Part shown: one piece after another, positions 23,483-30,051 of the stretch | Layout of the letters: every line of letters begins with the position of its first letter | Position numbering within the stretch: position 1 is the first letter of the stretch | Origin: Angelakisella sp. | Lineage (GTDB): Bacteria > Bacillota > Clostridia > Oscillospirales > Ruminococcaceae | Direction of reading: 5' to 3' | Assembly: GCA_022794295.1 (NCBI GenBank) | Contig: JAAWEO010000004.1 | Span: 1 to 30,051, forward strand | Length of the DNA stretch: 30,051 nt | Notes under the pieces: model-generated | Told to the model about the DNA's origin: nothing | The model's database searches: none | The model's input: only the letters and a program-made list of their open reading frames with translations | Program-made: the position numbers and the translations under genes

Positions 23483-25030
23483 TTGGCAACAGCAAAACAG
23501 CAGGAGCTGCTGGAGCTGAAGGTCCGGCTCCGCCTGGGCGGCGGGGAGAAGGCCATTGAAAAGCAGCACGGGAACGGCAAGCAGACCGCCCGGGAGCGCC
23601 TTGCAAAGCTCTTTGACGAGGGGAGCTTTGTGGAGACCGGCCTTTTTGTAAAGCACCGCTGCGCAAACTTCGGCATGGACAAAAAGGAGGCCCCTGGGGA
23701 GGGTGTGGTCACCGGCTACGGCACGGTGGACGGACGCCTGGTTTACGCCGCTGCCCAGGACTTTACCGTCATCGGCGGCAGTCTGGGGGAGATGCACGCC
23801 GCTAAGATCGCCATGGCCCAGGAGGCCGCCCTGAAGGTGGGCGCCCCCATGATCTGCATCAACGACTCCGGCGGCGCCCGGATCCAGGAGGGCGTGGACG
23901 CCCTGGCAGGATACGGCCGCATCTTCTACAACAACACCATGGCCTCCGGGGTGATTCCCCAGATCAGCGTCATTATGGGGCCCTGCGCCGGCGGCGCGGT
24001 CTACTCCCCTGCCCTTACCGACTTTATCTTTATGGTGAAGGGCACCGGCCAGATGTTCATCACCGGGCCCCAGGTCATTAAGGCGGTCACCGGGGAGGAT
24101 GTCACCAGCGAAAGCCTGGGCGGCTCCATGGCCCACAACGGGACCAGCGGCTGCGCCCACTTCTCCGCCGACAGCGAGGACCAGTGCATCGCCCAGATCC
24201 GCCAGCTCCTCAGCTACCTGCCCCAGAACAACATGGATCCCGCCCCGGTTTACGACTGCACCGACGACCTGAACCGGGAGGACGCCATCCTCAACGATAT
24301 CGTCCCCGAAAACCCCAACAAGCCCTACGACATGATGGAGATCATCCGCACCCTGGCCGACAACGGCGAGGTGATGGAGTACCAGCAGTATTTTGCCCGG
24401 AACATCATCACCGCTTTCATCCGCCTGGGGGGCAAAAGCGTGGGTGTCATTGCCAGCCAGCCCAAGGCCATGGCCGGGTGCCTGGACATCAACGCCGCGG
24501 ACAAGGCCTCCCGGTTTATCCGCACCTGTGACAGCTTCAACATCCCCCTGCTCACCCTGGAGGATGTGCCCGGCTTCCTGCCCGGCACCCAGCAGGAGCA
24601 CGGCGGCATCATCCGCCACGGGGCCAAGATGCTCTTTGCCTACAGCGAGGCCACCGTCCCCAAGGTCACTGTCATCACCCGGAAGGCCTACGGCGGCGCC
24701 TATATCGGGATGTGCTCCAAGCACCTGGGGGCCGACATGGTCTTTGCCTGGCCCGACGCCGAGATCGCCGTCATGGGGGCGGACGGGGCCGCCAACATCA
24801 TCTTCTCCAGGGCTATTAAGGCCGCCGCCGACCCCGCCGCCGAGCGGAAGGCAAAAATCGCTGAATACCAGGATGCCATGATGAACCCCTATGTGGCCGC
24901 TGCCCGGGGGTATGTGGACGATGTCATCCTGCCCAGCGAGACCCGCAAGCGCATTATCAGCGCCTTTGAGGCCCTGGCCGGAAAGCGGGTGGACCGCCCG
25001 AAGAAAAAGCACGGAAACATTCCGCTGTAA
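23483..25030 (+). CDS. mmdA: Biotin-dependent decarboxylase carboxyltransferase subunit (MmdA/PccB family)
   Basis: A 515-aa carboxyltransferase of the crotonase-like PccB/MmdA family. It moves the carboxyl group from an acyl-CoA to biotin. The two oxyanion-hole regions are visible: NDSGGARIQEG with GPCAGGAVYSPALTDF, and DVPGFLPGTQQEHGGIIRHGAKM with TRKAYGGAYIGM. The Ile in GGAYIGM sits where actinobacterial acyl-CoA carboxylases have Asp (propionyl) or Ile (acetyl), which would suit malonyl-CoA, though Na+-pump relatives may also have Ile there. The start is TTG at 23483, set by GGAGGG 7 bases upstream; the nearby ATG at 23476 is out of frame. The substrate is inferred from the mdcA neighbour; methylmalonyl-CoA is the alternative. 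Confidence 0.9.
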   Translation: MATAKQQELLELKVRLRLGGGEKAIEKQHGNGKQTARERLAKLFDEGSFVETGLFVKHRCANFGMDKKEAPGEGVVTGYGTVDGRLVYAAAQDFTVIGGSLGEMHAAKIAMAQEAALKVGAPMICINDSGGARIQEGVDALAGYGRIFYNNTMASGVIPQISVIMGPCAGGAVYSPALTDFIFMVKGTGQMFITGPQVIKAVTGEDVTSESLGGSMAHNGTSGCAHFSADSEDQCIAQIRQLLSYLPQNNMDPAPVYDCTDDLNREDAILNDIVPENPNKPYDMMEIIRTLADNGEVMEYQQYFARNIITAFIRLGGKSVGVIASQPKAMAGCLDINAADKASRFIRTCDSFNIPLLTLEDVPGFLPGTQQEHGGIIRHGAKMLFAYSEATVPKVTVITRKAYGGAYIGMCSKHLGADMVFAWPDAEIAVMGADGAANIIFSRAIKAAADPAAERKAKIAEYQDAMMNPYVAAARGYVDDVILPSETRKRIISAFEALAGKRVDRPKKKHGNIPL

Positions 25031-25042
25031 GGGGGGACCGGT

Positions 25043-25396
25043 ATGTTCGCAAATCAAACCATCACCATGGGGAAGGCCCTTATTGTCTGCGGCTTTAGTC
25101 TGGCCGTTGTGTTCCTGGTCCTGCTGACTATCTCCTACATGATCGACCTGGTCCACTGGCTCCTGACCCGCAGCGAAAAGAAGCCCGCGGCTCCGGCACC
25201 TGCTGCCGGACCGGCTCCCGCTGCCCCTGCCCCTGCCCCTGTCAAGGATACCACCGCCACCGCGGTGATCGCGGCCGCCGCCATCGCCGCCTATCTGGGC
25301 ACCACCACCGACCAGTTTGTTGTGCGCAGCATCCGCCGGGTGGCCGGGGAGGAGACCCCCTGGGTCCAGTCCAGCAGAACCAATACCATTCAATAA
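25043..25396 (+). CDS. Small membrane-anchor subunit (OadG/MmdD-like) of the Na+ pump
   Basis: A 117-aa protein with one N-terminal membrane helix (ALIVCGFSLAVVFLVLLTISYMIDLV), a Pro/Ala linker (about residues 48-68) and a C-terminal segment AVIAAAAIAAYLG... ending in VRSIRRV...TPWVQSSR. The IRRV/TPW...R end is the part of MmdD and OadG that docks onto the carboxyltransferase in related complexes. It joins the soluble carboxyltransferase to the membrane beta subunit. It lies 12 bases after the carboxyltransferase gene, with a GGGGGGA-type ribosome site. Confidence 0.85.
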   Translation: MFANQTITMGKALIVCGFSLAVVFLVLLTISYMIDLVHWLLTRSEKKPAAPAPAAGPAPAAPAPAPVKDTTATAVIAAAAIAAYLGTTTDQFVVRSIRRVAGEETPWVQSSRTNTIQ

Positions 25397-25418
25397 TTTC
25401 CATAACGAGGTGTCAAAA

Positions 25419-25814
25419 ATGGCTATTAAAAAATTTCGCATCGTCCTGGATGGGGTCGCCCACGAGGTAGAGGTGGAGGAGCTGGGCTCCGCTGTGTCCT
25501 CCGCCCCCGCTGCCCCTGCGGCACCCAGAGCCGCCGCTCCCGCCCCTGTGGCTGCCCCTGCACCCGCCCCCCGGGCCGCCGCACCGAAGCCCGCCGCTGC
25601 CGCTGGTGCCATTACCGCCCCCCTCCAGGGTACCATCCTGGATGTCCCCGTCAAGGCGGGACAGGCGGTGAAGGCCGGTGAGCTCCTGGTGGTTATCGAG
25701 GCCATGAAGATGGAGAACGAGATCGTGGCCCCCGCCGATGGCACTGTGGCCTCCGTCTCGGTCCAGAAGGGCGATGCCGTGGCGGCTGGCGACCCGCTGG
25801 TCACCCTCCAGTAA
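25419..25814 (+). CDS. mmdC: Biotin carboxyl carrier subunit (MmdC/GcdC-like)
   Basis: A 131-aa biotin carrier. Residues 1-23 form a short beta segment, residues about 25-65 are an Ala/Pro linker, and residues 65-131 form the biotinyl domain with the motif EAMKMENEIVAP; Lys97 is the biotin attachment site. It carries the carboxyl group from the carboxyltransferase to the membrane beta subunit. The start at 25419 (MAIKKFRIVLDG) is chosen over an upstream in-frame ATG because of the GAGGTG site and the family's usual start. The linker resembles that of the preceding subunit in composition. Confidence 0.93.
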   Translation: MAIKKFRIVLDGVAHEVEVEELGSAVSSAPAAPAAPRAAAPAPVAAPAPAPRAAAPKPAAAAGAITAPLQGTILDVPVKAGQAVKAGELLVVIEAMKMENEIVAPADGTVASVSVQKGDAVAAGDPLVTLQ

Positions 25815-25828
25815 GGGAGGGGTGACGA

Positions 25829-26992
25829 ATGCTGGAGTTACTCCAAGGCTTCTGGGAAAGCACCGGCTTTTCTGAGCTTGTGAAGTGCAACACCGAGCTC
25901 TTTGGCCTGCGCCTCCCCGGCGAGCTGATCATGATCTGCATCGCCTGTGTCTTTCTGTACCTGGCGATCAAAAAGGGGTTTGAGCCCTACCTGCTCATTC
26001 CCATCGCCTTTGGGATGCTGCTGGTGAACCTCCCCCTGGCCGGTCTGATGGCCCACGCCGTCGGGGACCAAAACGGCGGTCTCCTTTATTACCTCTACCA
26101 GGGAACCGAGCTGGGCATCTACCCGCCCCTGATCTTTCTGTGCATCGGCGCAGGCACCGACTTTGGGCCGCTGCTGGCCAATCCCCGGAGCCTGCTCCTG
26201 GGGGCGGCGGCACAGCTGGGCATCTTTACCACCTTCTTCGGCGCCATCTTCCTGGGCTTCACCGGCCCGGAGGCGGCCTCCATTGGCATCATCGGCGGAG
26301 CCGATGGCCCCACCGCCCTTTACCTCACCAGCAAGCTGGCCCCGGATCTTCTGGGTGCCATCGCCATTGCGGCCTACAGCTACATGGCCCTGGTGCCGGT
26401 GATCCAGCCGCCTATTATCAAGCTGCTCACCACCCCGGAGGAGCGGGTCATTAAAATGGAGCAGCTGCGGGAAGTGAGCAAGACCGAAAAGATCATTTTC
26501 CCCATTGTGGTCACCCTATTTACCGTCCTTCTGCTGCCCAGCGCCGGGGCCCTGATCGGGATGCTGATGCTGGGGAACCTTCTGAAGGAATCGGGACGGG
26601 TGCCCCTGCTGGTGGACTGCATCCAAAAATCCCTGATGTACATTGTCTCCATTCTGCTGGGACTCACCGTTGGCGCCAAGGCCAGCGCGGAGATGTTCCT
26701 GCGTCCCCAGACCCTTCAGATCATCGTACTGGGTGTCATCGCCTTTGGGATGGGCACCGCCGGCGGTGTTTTGCTGGGCAAGGTGATGTGCAAAATGACC
26801 GGCGGCAAGATCAACCCCATGATCGGCGCGGCAGGTGTCTCCGCCGTTCCCATGGCCGCCCGTGTGGTCCAGAAGGAGGGCCAGAAGTACAATCCTTCCA
26901 ACTTCCTGCTGATGCACGCTATGGGCCCCAATGTGGCCGGTGTCATCGGAAGCGCGGTGGCCGCCGGAATGCTGCTGCTGTTCTTCCAGTAA
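25829..26992 (+). CDS. mmdB: Na+-translocating decarboxylase beta subunit
   Basis: A 387-aa membrane subunit of the OadB/GcdB/MmdB family. It decarboxylates carboxybiotin and couples this to Na+ export. D159 in GIIGGADGPT corresponds to the essential Asp203 of Klebsiella OadB. The C-terminal motif NPMIGAAGVSAVPMAAR keeps, at the exact spacing, the residues equivalent to Asn373, Gly377, Ser382 and Arg389, so the ion pathway appears intact. Further family segments are GTDFGPLLANP and YLTSKLAPDLLG. GGGAGG lies just after the stop of the carrier gene. It is the last gene of the operon, before the 27028-27060 hairpin. Confidence 0.95.
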   Translation: MLELLQGFWESTGFSELVKCNTELFGLRLPGELIMICIACVFLYLAIKKGFEPYLLIPIAFGMLLVNLPLAGLMAHAVGDQNGGLLYYLYQGTELGIYPPLIFLCIGAGTDFGPLLANPRSLLLGAAAQLGIFTTFFGAIFLGFTGPEAASIGIIGGADGPTALYLTSKLAPDLLGAIAIAAYSYMALVPVIQPPIIKLLTTPEERVIKMEQLREVSKTEKIIFPIVVTLFTVLLLPSAGALIGMLMLGNLLKESGRVPLLVDCIQKSLMYIVSILLGLTVGAKASAEMFLRPQTLQIIVLGVIAFGMGTAGGVLLGKVMCKMTGGKINPMIGAAGVSAVPMAARVVQKEGQKYNPSNFLLMHAMGPNVAGVIGSAVAAGMLLLFFQ

Positions 26993-27027
26993 AGACTGCT
27001 ATCCTCCAAATCTCTTTCTTATACGGG

Positions 27028-27060
27028 CAGAGGCCGCTCCTTTTCCGGGAGCGGCCTCTG
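27028..27060 (+). terminator. Terminator-like hairpin at the end of the decarboxylase operon
   Basis: CAGAGGCCGCTCC (27028-27040) pairs with GGAGCGGCCTCTG (27048-27060) over 13 bases. The tail (TCTCTCC) is only weakly T-rich, so it may be an RNA-stabilising 3' hairpin as much as a terminator. Confidence 0.7.
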
Positions 27061-27084
27061 TCTCTCCAAAAATATAAATAGTTC

Positions 27085-27113
27085 TTGACATTTTTAGGCG
27101 GCTGTGATATTCT
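27085..27113 (+). promoter_or_regulatory. Promoter of the membrane protein-XRE operon
   Basis: A consensus TTGACA (27085-27090), a 17-base spacer and TATTCT (27108-27113). A palindrome overlaps the -10 box. Confidence 0.75.
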
Positions 27114-27126
27114 GAATTCATCACAG
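27102..27126. promoter_or_regulatory. Operator candidate for the XRE regulator
   Basis: CTGTGAT (27102-27108) and ATCACAG (27120-27126) are perfect inverted arms with an 11-base centre that contains GAATTC. The dyad covers the -10 box, so a bound regulator would block transcription. Autorepression by the XRE protein encoded in the operon is the natural guess. Confidence 0.6.
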
Positions 27127-27143
27127 GAAGGGAGGGAAGGCTG

Positions 27144-27509
27144 ATGAAGCCTCTTTTTTGCCGTCTGGGACTTGGAAAGCCAGACGAAATGGAACGGCAA
27201 ATGACCCTGACCGCCCTGGGGGTCACCTGCATCTTTCTTTTGACCGCCCTGGGGACCTGGACCCTTTGGGAGGGCTGGCAGGCTTTGGCCTTTCACCAAG
27301 GGCCAAACCCTCTGCCGGGTGGGCTGCTGGCGGCTGCTCTCCTTCTTTTTGCCTTTTCCCGCCTGACCCTGGCCCGGAACGCCGTTAAGGACGACCCGGA
27401 TTCCTTCGAAGCCGGGCCCTTTCGGGGACTGGTGCTCCTTACCTGCCTGACAGTGGGAGCCACAGCTGCGGCGGCAGCTGCTCTGCTGCTTTTGGGGGTC
27501 CGGATGTGA
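27144..27509 (+). CDS. Hypothetical membrane protein upstream of the XRE regulator
   Basis: A 121-aa protein with about three hydrophobic segments (near residues 23-45, 58-75 and 93-118) and a charged loop of Arg, Lys and Asp residues in between. I do not recognise the family. It is the first gene of a three-gene unit; its TGA overlaps the GTG start of the XRE gene by four bases. Small membrane proteins of this kind often pair with short XRE regulators in Firmicutes, possibly as a sensor or as an immunity-type protein (inference). Confidence 0.7.
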   Translation: MKPLFCRLGLGKPDEMERQMTLTALGVTCIFLLTALGTWTLWEGWQALAFHQGPNPLPGGLLAAALLLFAFSRLTLARNAVKDDPDSFEAGPFRGLVLLTCLTVGATAAAAAALLLLGVRM

Positions 27510-27706
27510 AGAACCGGGTACGGGAGCTCCGCAAGGCCGGGGGCCAGCGCCAGGAGGACCTTGCAGCCGCCCTGGGTGTTTCCCGGCAGACCATTATCGC
27601 CATCGAAAACAACAAATACAACGCCTCCCTGGAGCTTGCTATCCGCCTGGCCCGGTATCTGCACACTACTGTGGAGGAGCTGTTTATTCTGGAGGACCAG
27701 CCATGA
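27506..27706 (+). CDS. Small XRE-family transcriptional regulator
   Basis: A 66-aa protein that is nearly only a helix-turn-helix: VRELRKAGGQRQEDLAAALG, then VSRQTIIAIENNKYNASLEL and ARYLHTTVEELF. This is the YozG/Cro-like type with the N(K/R)YNPSLELA signature. The start is GTG, overlapping the stop of the upstream gene (ATGTGA). Its own stop overlaps the ATG of the next gene (ATGA). It probably binds the palindrome at 27102-27126 and controls this operon. Confidence 0.9.
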   Translation: MKNRVRELRKAGGQRQEDLAAALGVSRQTIIAIENNKYNASLELAIRLARYLHTTVEELFILEDQP

Positions 27707-28023
27707 AAGAAAAGCTTGTGCCAATGCTTCCCTACGCTGCCTTTTTGGCAGCGGACTTTTACCTGCTGCCCCTGCTGATCCAGGATACTGGGTCCGCCAT
27801 GGTGCTGCCTTTATTCCTGATGCCCTTTGCCGCTTTCTTTTGCGGGGTGGTCTGGGGGCTCCGCCGGGGGTTCACCCCCTGGCTGGCGGCAGCCGCTGTT
27901 CTGCTGTTTGCCCCCACCATCCTCCTTTATTACAACAGCACGGCCTGGGTTTACGGGCCGGTCTACGGCTTATTTGTGCTAGCCGGGTGCGGCCTTGGGG
28001 GACTGCTCCACAAAAGGCGGTAA
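27703..28023 (+). CDS. Hypothetical four-helix membrane protein downstream of the XRE regulator
   Basis: A 106-aa, very hydrophobic protein with about four membrane helices and a short basic C terminus (HKRR). No family recognised. Its ATG overlaps the XRE stop codon by four bases. Its role is likely tied to the two genes before it; a transporter or sensor part is possible but unproven. Confidence 0.75.
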   Translation: MKEKLVPMLPYAAFLAADFYLLPLLIQDTGSAMVLPLFLMPFAAFFCGVVWGLRRGFTPWLAAAAVLLFAPTILLYYNSTAWVYGPVYGLFVLAGCGLGGLLHKRR

Positions 28024-28050
28024 CCCTTCCCGGAAAGGAGAGAAAACGGC

Positions 28051-28929
28051 ATGGATATCCACTCCCTGATCTACTTTAAAAAGGTGGCAGAGCTCCAGCA
28101 TTTTACCCGGGCCGCGGAGGAGCTCCGGGTCGCCCAGCCCTCCCTCAGCCGCACCATCTCCGCCCTGGAAACGGAGCTGGGGGTAAAGCTTTTTGACCGT
28201 GTGGGGAAGAATGTCACCCTGAACCGCTTCGGGGAGATCCTCCTGCGCCATACCAACGCCATTCTCCAGGAAATGCAGGACATCCGCACCGAGCTTTCGG
28301 AGGAACGCCAGGAAGGGGGACGAACGGTAACCATCTCCCTGTACGCCGCCAGCAAGCTGCTGCCCCAGCTGATCACCGCCTTTAAGGCGGAATACCCCTC
28401 CATCCGCCTCCAGATCGTCCAGGAGGATCTGAGCAAGCTGGGGGAGGGGGAGCGGGATATTGCCATCTTTTCCTCCATCCAGCCTGCCGCCGGGGAAAAT
28501 GAGCAGCTGCTGATCGAGGAGGAGCTTCTTATGGCCCTTCCCGAGGACAGCCCGCTGGCCAGGGAAACCGCCCTGGACCTTCGGGATGCCGCCGGGATGG
28601 AATTTATCTGCCTGCACAAGGGAAAAAGTCTGCGCACCATCACCGATATGTACTGCCAGATGGCGGGATTTTCCCCCCAGGTGGTGCTGGAATGTGACAG
28701 CCCGGAGACGGTGCGGGAGCTGATCTGCGCCGGGATGGGAATCTCTTTTGTGCCCTCCATCACCTGGGGCGGGATGGACACCCGGAACATTGTTCTCAGG
28801 CCCCTGAGCTACCCCAGCTGCAAACGGTACATCAACCTCAGCTGGCGCAAGCGGGGGTATCTTTCCCCTGCGGTACTCACCTTCCGGGATTTTGTCCAGA
28901 GCTACTTTGCCCGGCTGAAGGCACAGTAG
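28051..28929 (+). CDS. LysR family transcriptional regulator
   Basis: A 292-aa regulator. The HTH is clear (FTRAAEELRVAQPSLSRTIS followed by LETELGVKLFDR), with the TLNRFG segment after it and a substrate-binding domain from about residue 88. AAAGGAG lies 10 bases before the ATG. It is 27 bases downstream of the small membrane protein gene, so it may belong to the same transcript. LysR proteins (MdcR) regulate malonate decarboxylase operons in some proteobacteria, which makes control of the 21763-26992 operon a possibility, but position alone does not show it. Confidence 0.92.
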   Translation: MDIHSLIYFKKVAELQHFTRAAEELRVAQPSLSRTISALETELGVKLFDRVGKNVTLNRFGEILLRHTNAILQEMQDIRTELSEERQEGGRTVTISLYAASKLLPQLITAFKAEYPSIRLQIVQEDLSKLGEGERDIAIFSSIQPAAGENEQLLIEEELLMALPEDSPLARETALDLRDAAGMEFICLHKGKSLRTITDMYCQMAGFSPQVVLECDSPETVRELICAGMGISFVPSITWGGMDTRNIVLRPLSYPSCKRYINLSWRKRGYLSPAVLTFRDFVQSYFARLKAQ

Positions 28930-29032
28930 CACCCGGCCGGTATCCCTGCATATTCCGGCCTTTTGGGGCAAACACTACCTGGGAACGGATCCCTGCCATT
29001 TCCCGGAAACACGCTCCAAAGGAGGCCGTCCC

Positions 29033-29512
29033 ATGATCACCCTGATCCCCCTGGCTGATTCCCCCCGCTGCCGCCTGAAGGAGGCACTAGGCCGCCTTCC
29101 CCGGGAGCGGTTTTGTCTTGGCTCTGCCGTCGGGAGGGAGGGGACTATTTTGGCGATCAGCGACTTGCTGGAAGGGGAGCCGGTACTGCCGACGGGGGCG
29201 GTGCCCGGGATCCCGGCGGTTTTTTCCGGGCAGAATCAGGCGGCAGCGCGGTTCATCGGGAAGTCGGGGCTGGTACCTTTAGACTGCGGGCTTTCCCTCC
29301 GGGACACTCTTACTCTTTCCAGTCTTACAGAAGGGAGCGCGATGGTTTCCCTTCAGCGGCCGATCGTGGGGTTGGATGGGCGGATGGTAGAGCCGGTGGA
29401 TCTTCCGCTGACACTGACTCGATCATGGGAACCGTTTCATCTTCTTTGCTGTGCGGGGGTATTGCTTTTGGCCGGGGGCACCCCAGCGCTGGACGCAGCC
29501 AAAATATTCTAG
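29033..29512 (+). CDS. Hypothetical protein, 159 aa
   Basis: I do not recognise this protein. AAAGGAGG lies 8 bases before the ATG, so translation is likely. There is no signal peptide; one hydrophobic stretch near the C terminus (FHLLCCAGVLLLAGG) could be a helix. After about residue 30 the codon choice changes, with more GGG, GCG, CCG and TCG than in neighbouring genes, which favour GGC and GCC. It may be acquired DNA or a fast-evolving gene. Confidence 0.55.
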   Translation: MITLIPLADSPRCRLKEALGRLPRERFCLGSAVGREGTILAISDLLEGEPVLPTGAVPGIPAVFSGQNQAAARFIGKSGLVPLDCGLSLRDTLTLSSLTEGSAMVSLQRPIVGLDGRMVEPVDLPLTLTRSWEPFHLLCCAGVLLLAGGTPALDAAKIF

Positions 29513-29515
29513 CTT

Positions 29516-29640
29516 GGCGGGCGAGGCTTCTGCCGGCGCAGCACCATGCCCGAAGCCCAACGCCCAGTAGCGGGTAGCCTTTCTGTCTCCGGACACCAGT
29601 CCGGTCCGGGTCCAGGGCGGACAGAGCCTGCTCGCCCGCC
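29516..29640 (+). other. GC-rich structured region, possible non-coding RNA or 3' UTR structure
   Basis: GGCGGGCGAG (29516-29525) pairs perfectly with CTCGCCCGCC (29631-29640). Inside, TCTGTC (29582-29587) pairs with GACAGA (29620-29625), and CCGGAC-ACCA-GTCCGG (29589-29604) forms a tight hairpin. The result is a long branched fold of 125 bases that starts 3 bases after the stop of the 159-aa gene. It does not show the conserved cores of tmRNA, SRP RNA or RNase P RNA on either strand. It could equally be a GC-rich chance fold. Confidence 0.35.
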
Positions 29641-29709
29641 GCGGCGGACGAAACTCCCCGGTTTGAGGCAGCATCTCTCGATATAGGCCGCGGCTAATAA
29701 TATGGCGCT

Positions 29710-29741
29710 AAAAAAGGACGGAGAGCTTTCCGTCCTTTTTT
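29710..29741. terminator. Strong bidirectional terminator
   Basis: AAAAAAGGACGGA (29710-29722) and TCCGTCCTTTTTT (29729-29741) form a perfect 13-bp stem with a 6-base loop. It ends the plus-strand transcript of the 159-aa gene and the structured region. Confidence 0.92.
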
Positions 29742-30051
29742 GCGTTTATGCGAAGTGACAAGCCGCGGCCGGAACGAGACTGGCCGTCACCCAGCCGCGG
29801 GGAGCGCCAGGCGCTGGCGGGGTTGTCTGCCTATCCTTCAAGACAGGCCCGCAGGGCCGCTTCTTGAATGTGATGCCTGGGGAAACTAGTTTCTCTGGGA
29901 GGCTTGGACTTCTTTCTGGGTTTTGTCGGTTAGGTTTTAAAGTCTCGTTCTCTTTGACTGCCACGCGACGGTCTGGCCCTTCGCATTCCTGTCTCGTTCT
30001 AAAGGTCTTTTGCCTCGTTTCGCCTCCCCGGCGGGGGGTCACTTTCTGTTG
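29742..30051. other. Gene-free, hairpin-rich window end
   Basis: No convincing gene. Several dyads follow one another: CCGCGGC/GCCGCGG (29763-29800), CGCCAG-GCG-CTGGCG (about 29805-29819), a nested hairpin TTCAAG/CTTGAA with GGCCC-GCA-GGGCC inside (29837-29868), and GAAAC-TA-GTTTC (about 29882-29893). A 98-residue minus-strand frame (29746-30042) lacks a ribosome site and reads as low-complexity Arg/Pro sequence. Confidence 0.45.

Noticed and set aside
25185..25620. Tandem-repeat-like GCTGCCCCTGCC DNA in two neighbouring genes
   Set aside because: These encode Ala/Pro linkers normal for biotin carrier and anchor subunits; not a separate repeat element or CRISPR.
23444..25804. Very long open frame (786 codons) on the minus strand opposite the decarboxylase genes
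   Set aside because: It mirrors strongly biased GC-rich codons of three clear plus-strand genes, has no ribosome site, and its translation is Gly/His/Val-rich without any domain.
29423..29674. 83-codon minus-strand frame
   Set aside because: It overlaps the end of the 159-aa gene and the structured region, has no good ribosome site, and no recognisable domain.
29516..29741. tmRNA, SRP RNA, 6S RNA or RNase P RNA
   Set aside because: The conserved cores I know for tmRNA, SRP RNA and RNase P RNA are not present on either strand; for 6S RNA the general shape is not excluded but no supporting motif was seen.
29746..30042. 98-codon minus-strand frame at the window end
   Set aside because: Arg/Pro-rich, no ribosome site, and the underlying DNA is a series of hairpins.

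Overview
The window is a GC-rich chromosomal segment from an anaerobic, probably gut-associated, member of the Clostridia. Several things point to an Oscillospiraceae-type organism of the Flavonifractor/Lawsonibacter kind: strong AGGAGG ribosome-binding sites, frequent GTG and TTG starts, a DUF1836 protein, a CmpB-type membrane protein, a sodium-pumping biotin decarboxylase and a ferredoxin-tailed aldo/keto reductase. The taxonomic placement is inference. I see no rRNA, phage, IS transposase or CRISPR array.

Layout. Positions 1-78 are the tail of an unidentified gene. 165-1481 (-) is a secreted Ig-like (BIG2) protein with two adjacent palindromes upstream. 1787-5894 (-) is a three-gene export-type ABC operon: ATPase, membrane-anchored extracellular adaptor, and MacB/FtsX-type permease. 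6289-7164 is a DegV lipid-binding protein. 7463-11007 is a divergent LysR / serine hydrolase / YfcC transporter module. 11141-11547 holds a terminator, two copies of a double-hairpin repeat and tRNA-Pro(CGG). 11639-12766 is an aldo/keto reductase with two 4Fe-4S motifs. 12852-16687 (-) is a probable five-gene operon: DUF1836, trmB, two lipoproteins and a membrane protein. 16893-19666 carries a CmpB-type membrane protein, a MATE exporter and a macrodomain protein. A 166-bp inverted-repeat element (MITE-like) follows, then a CoA-disulfide reductase with a rhodanese domain.

The most interesting block is 21638-27060. A strong promoter drives an MdcA-type malonate CoA/ACP transferase followed by four subunits of a membrane-bound, biotin-dependent, Na+-pumping decarboxylase (carboxyltransferase, small OadG/MmdD-like anchor, biotin carrier, beta subunit). 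None of the other usual malonate decarboxylase genes (ACP, prosthetic-group synthesis, MdcD/E) is nearby. The simplest reading is a compact energy-conserving malonate pathway that works on free malonyl-CoA: malonate + acetyl-CoA gives malonyl-CoA + acetate, then malonyl-CoA gives acetyl-CoA + CO2 with Na+ export.

After it comes a tightly overlapping three-gene unit (membrane protein, small XRE regulator, membrane protein) with a palindromic operator over its promoter. Then come a second LysR regulator, an unrecognised 159-aa protein, and about 540 bases of hairpin-rich DNA without a convincing gene.
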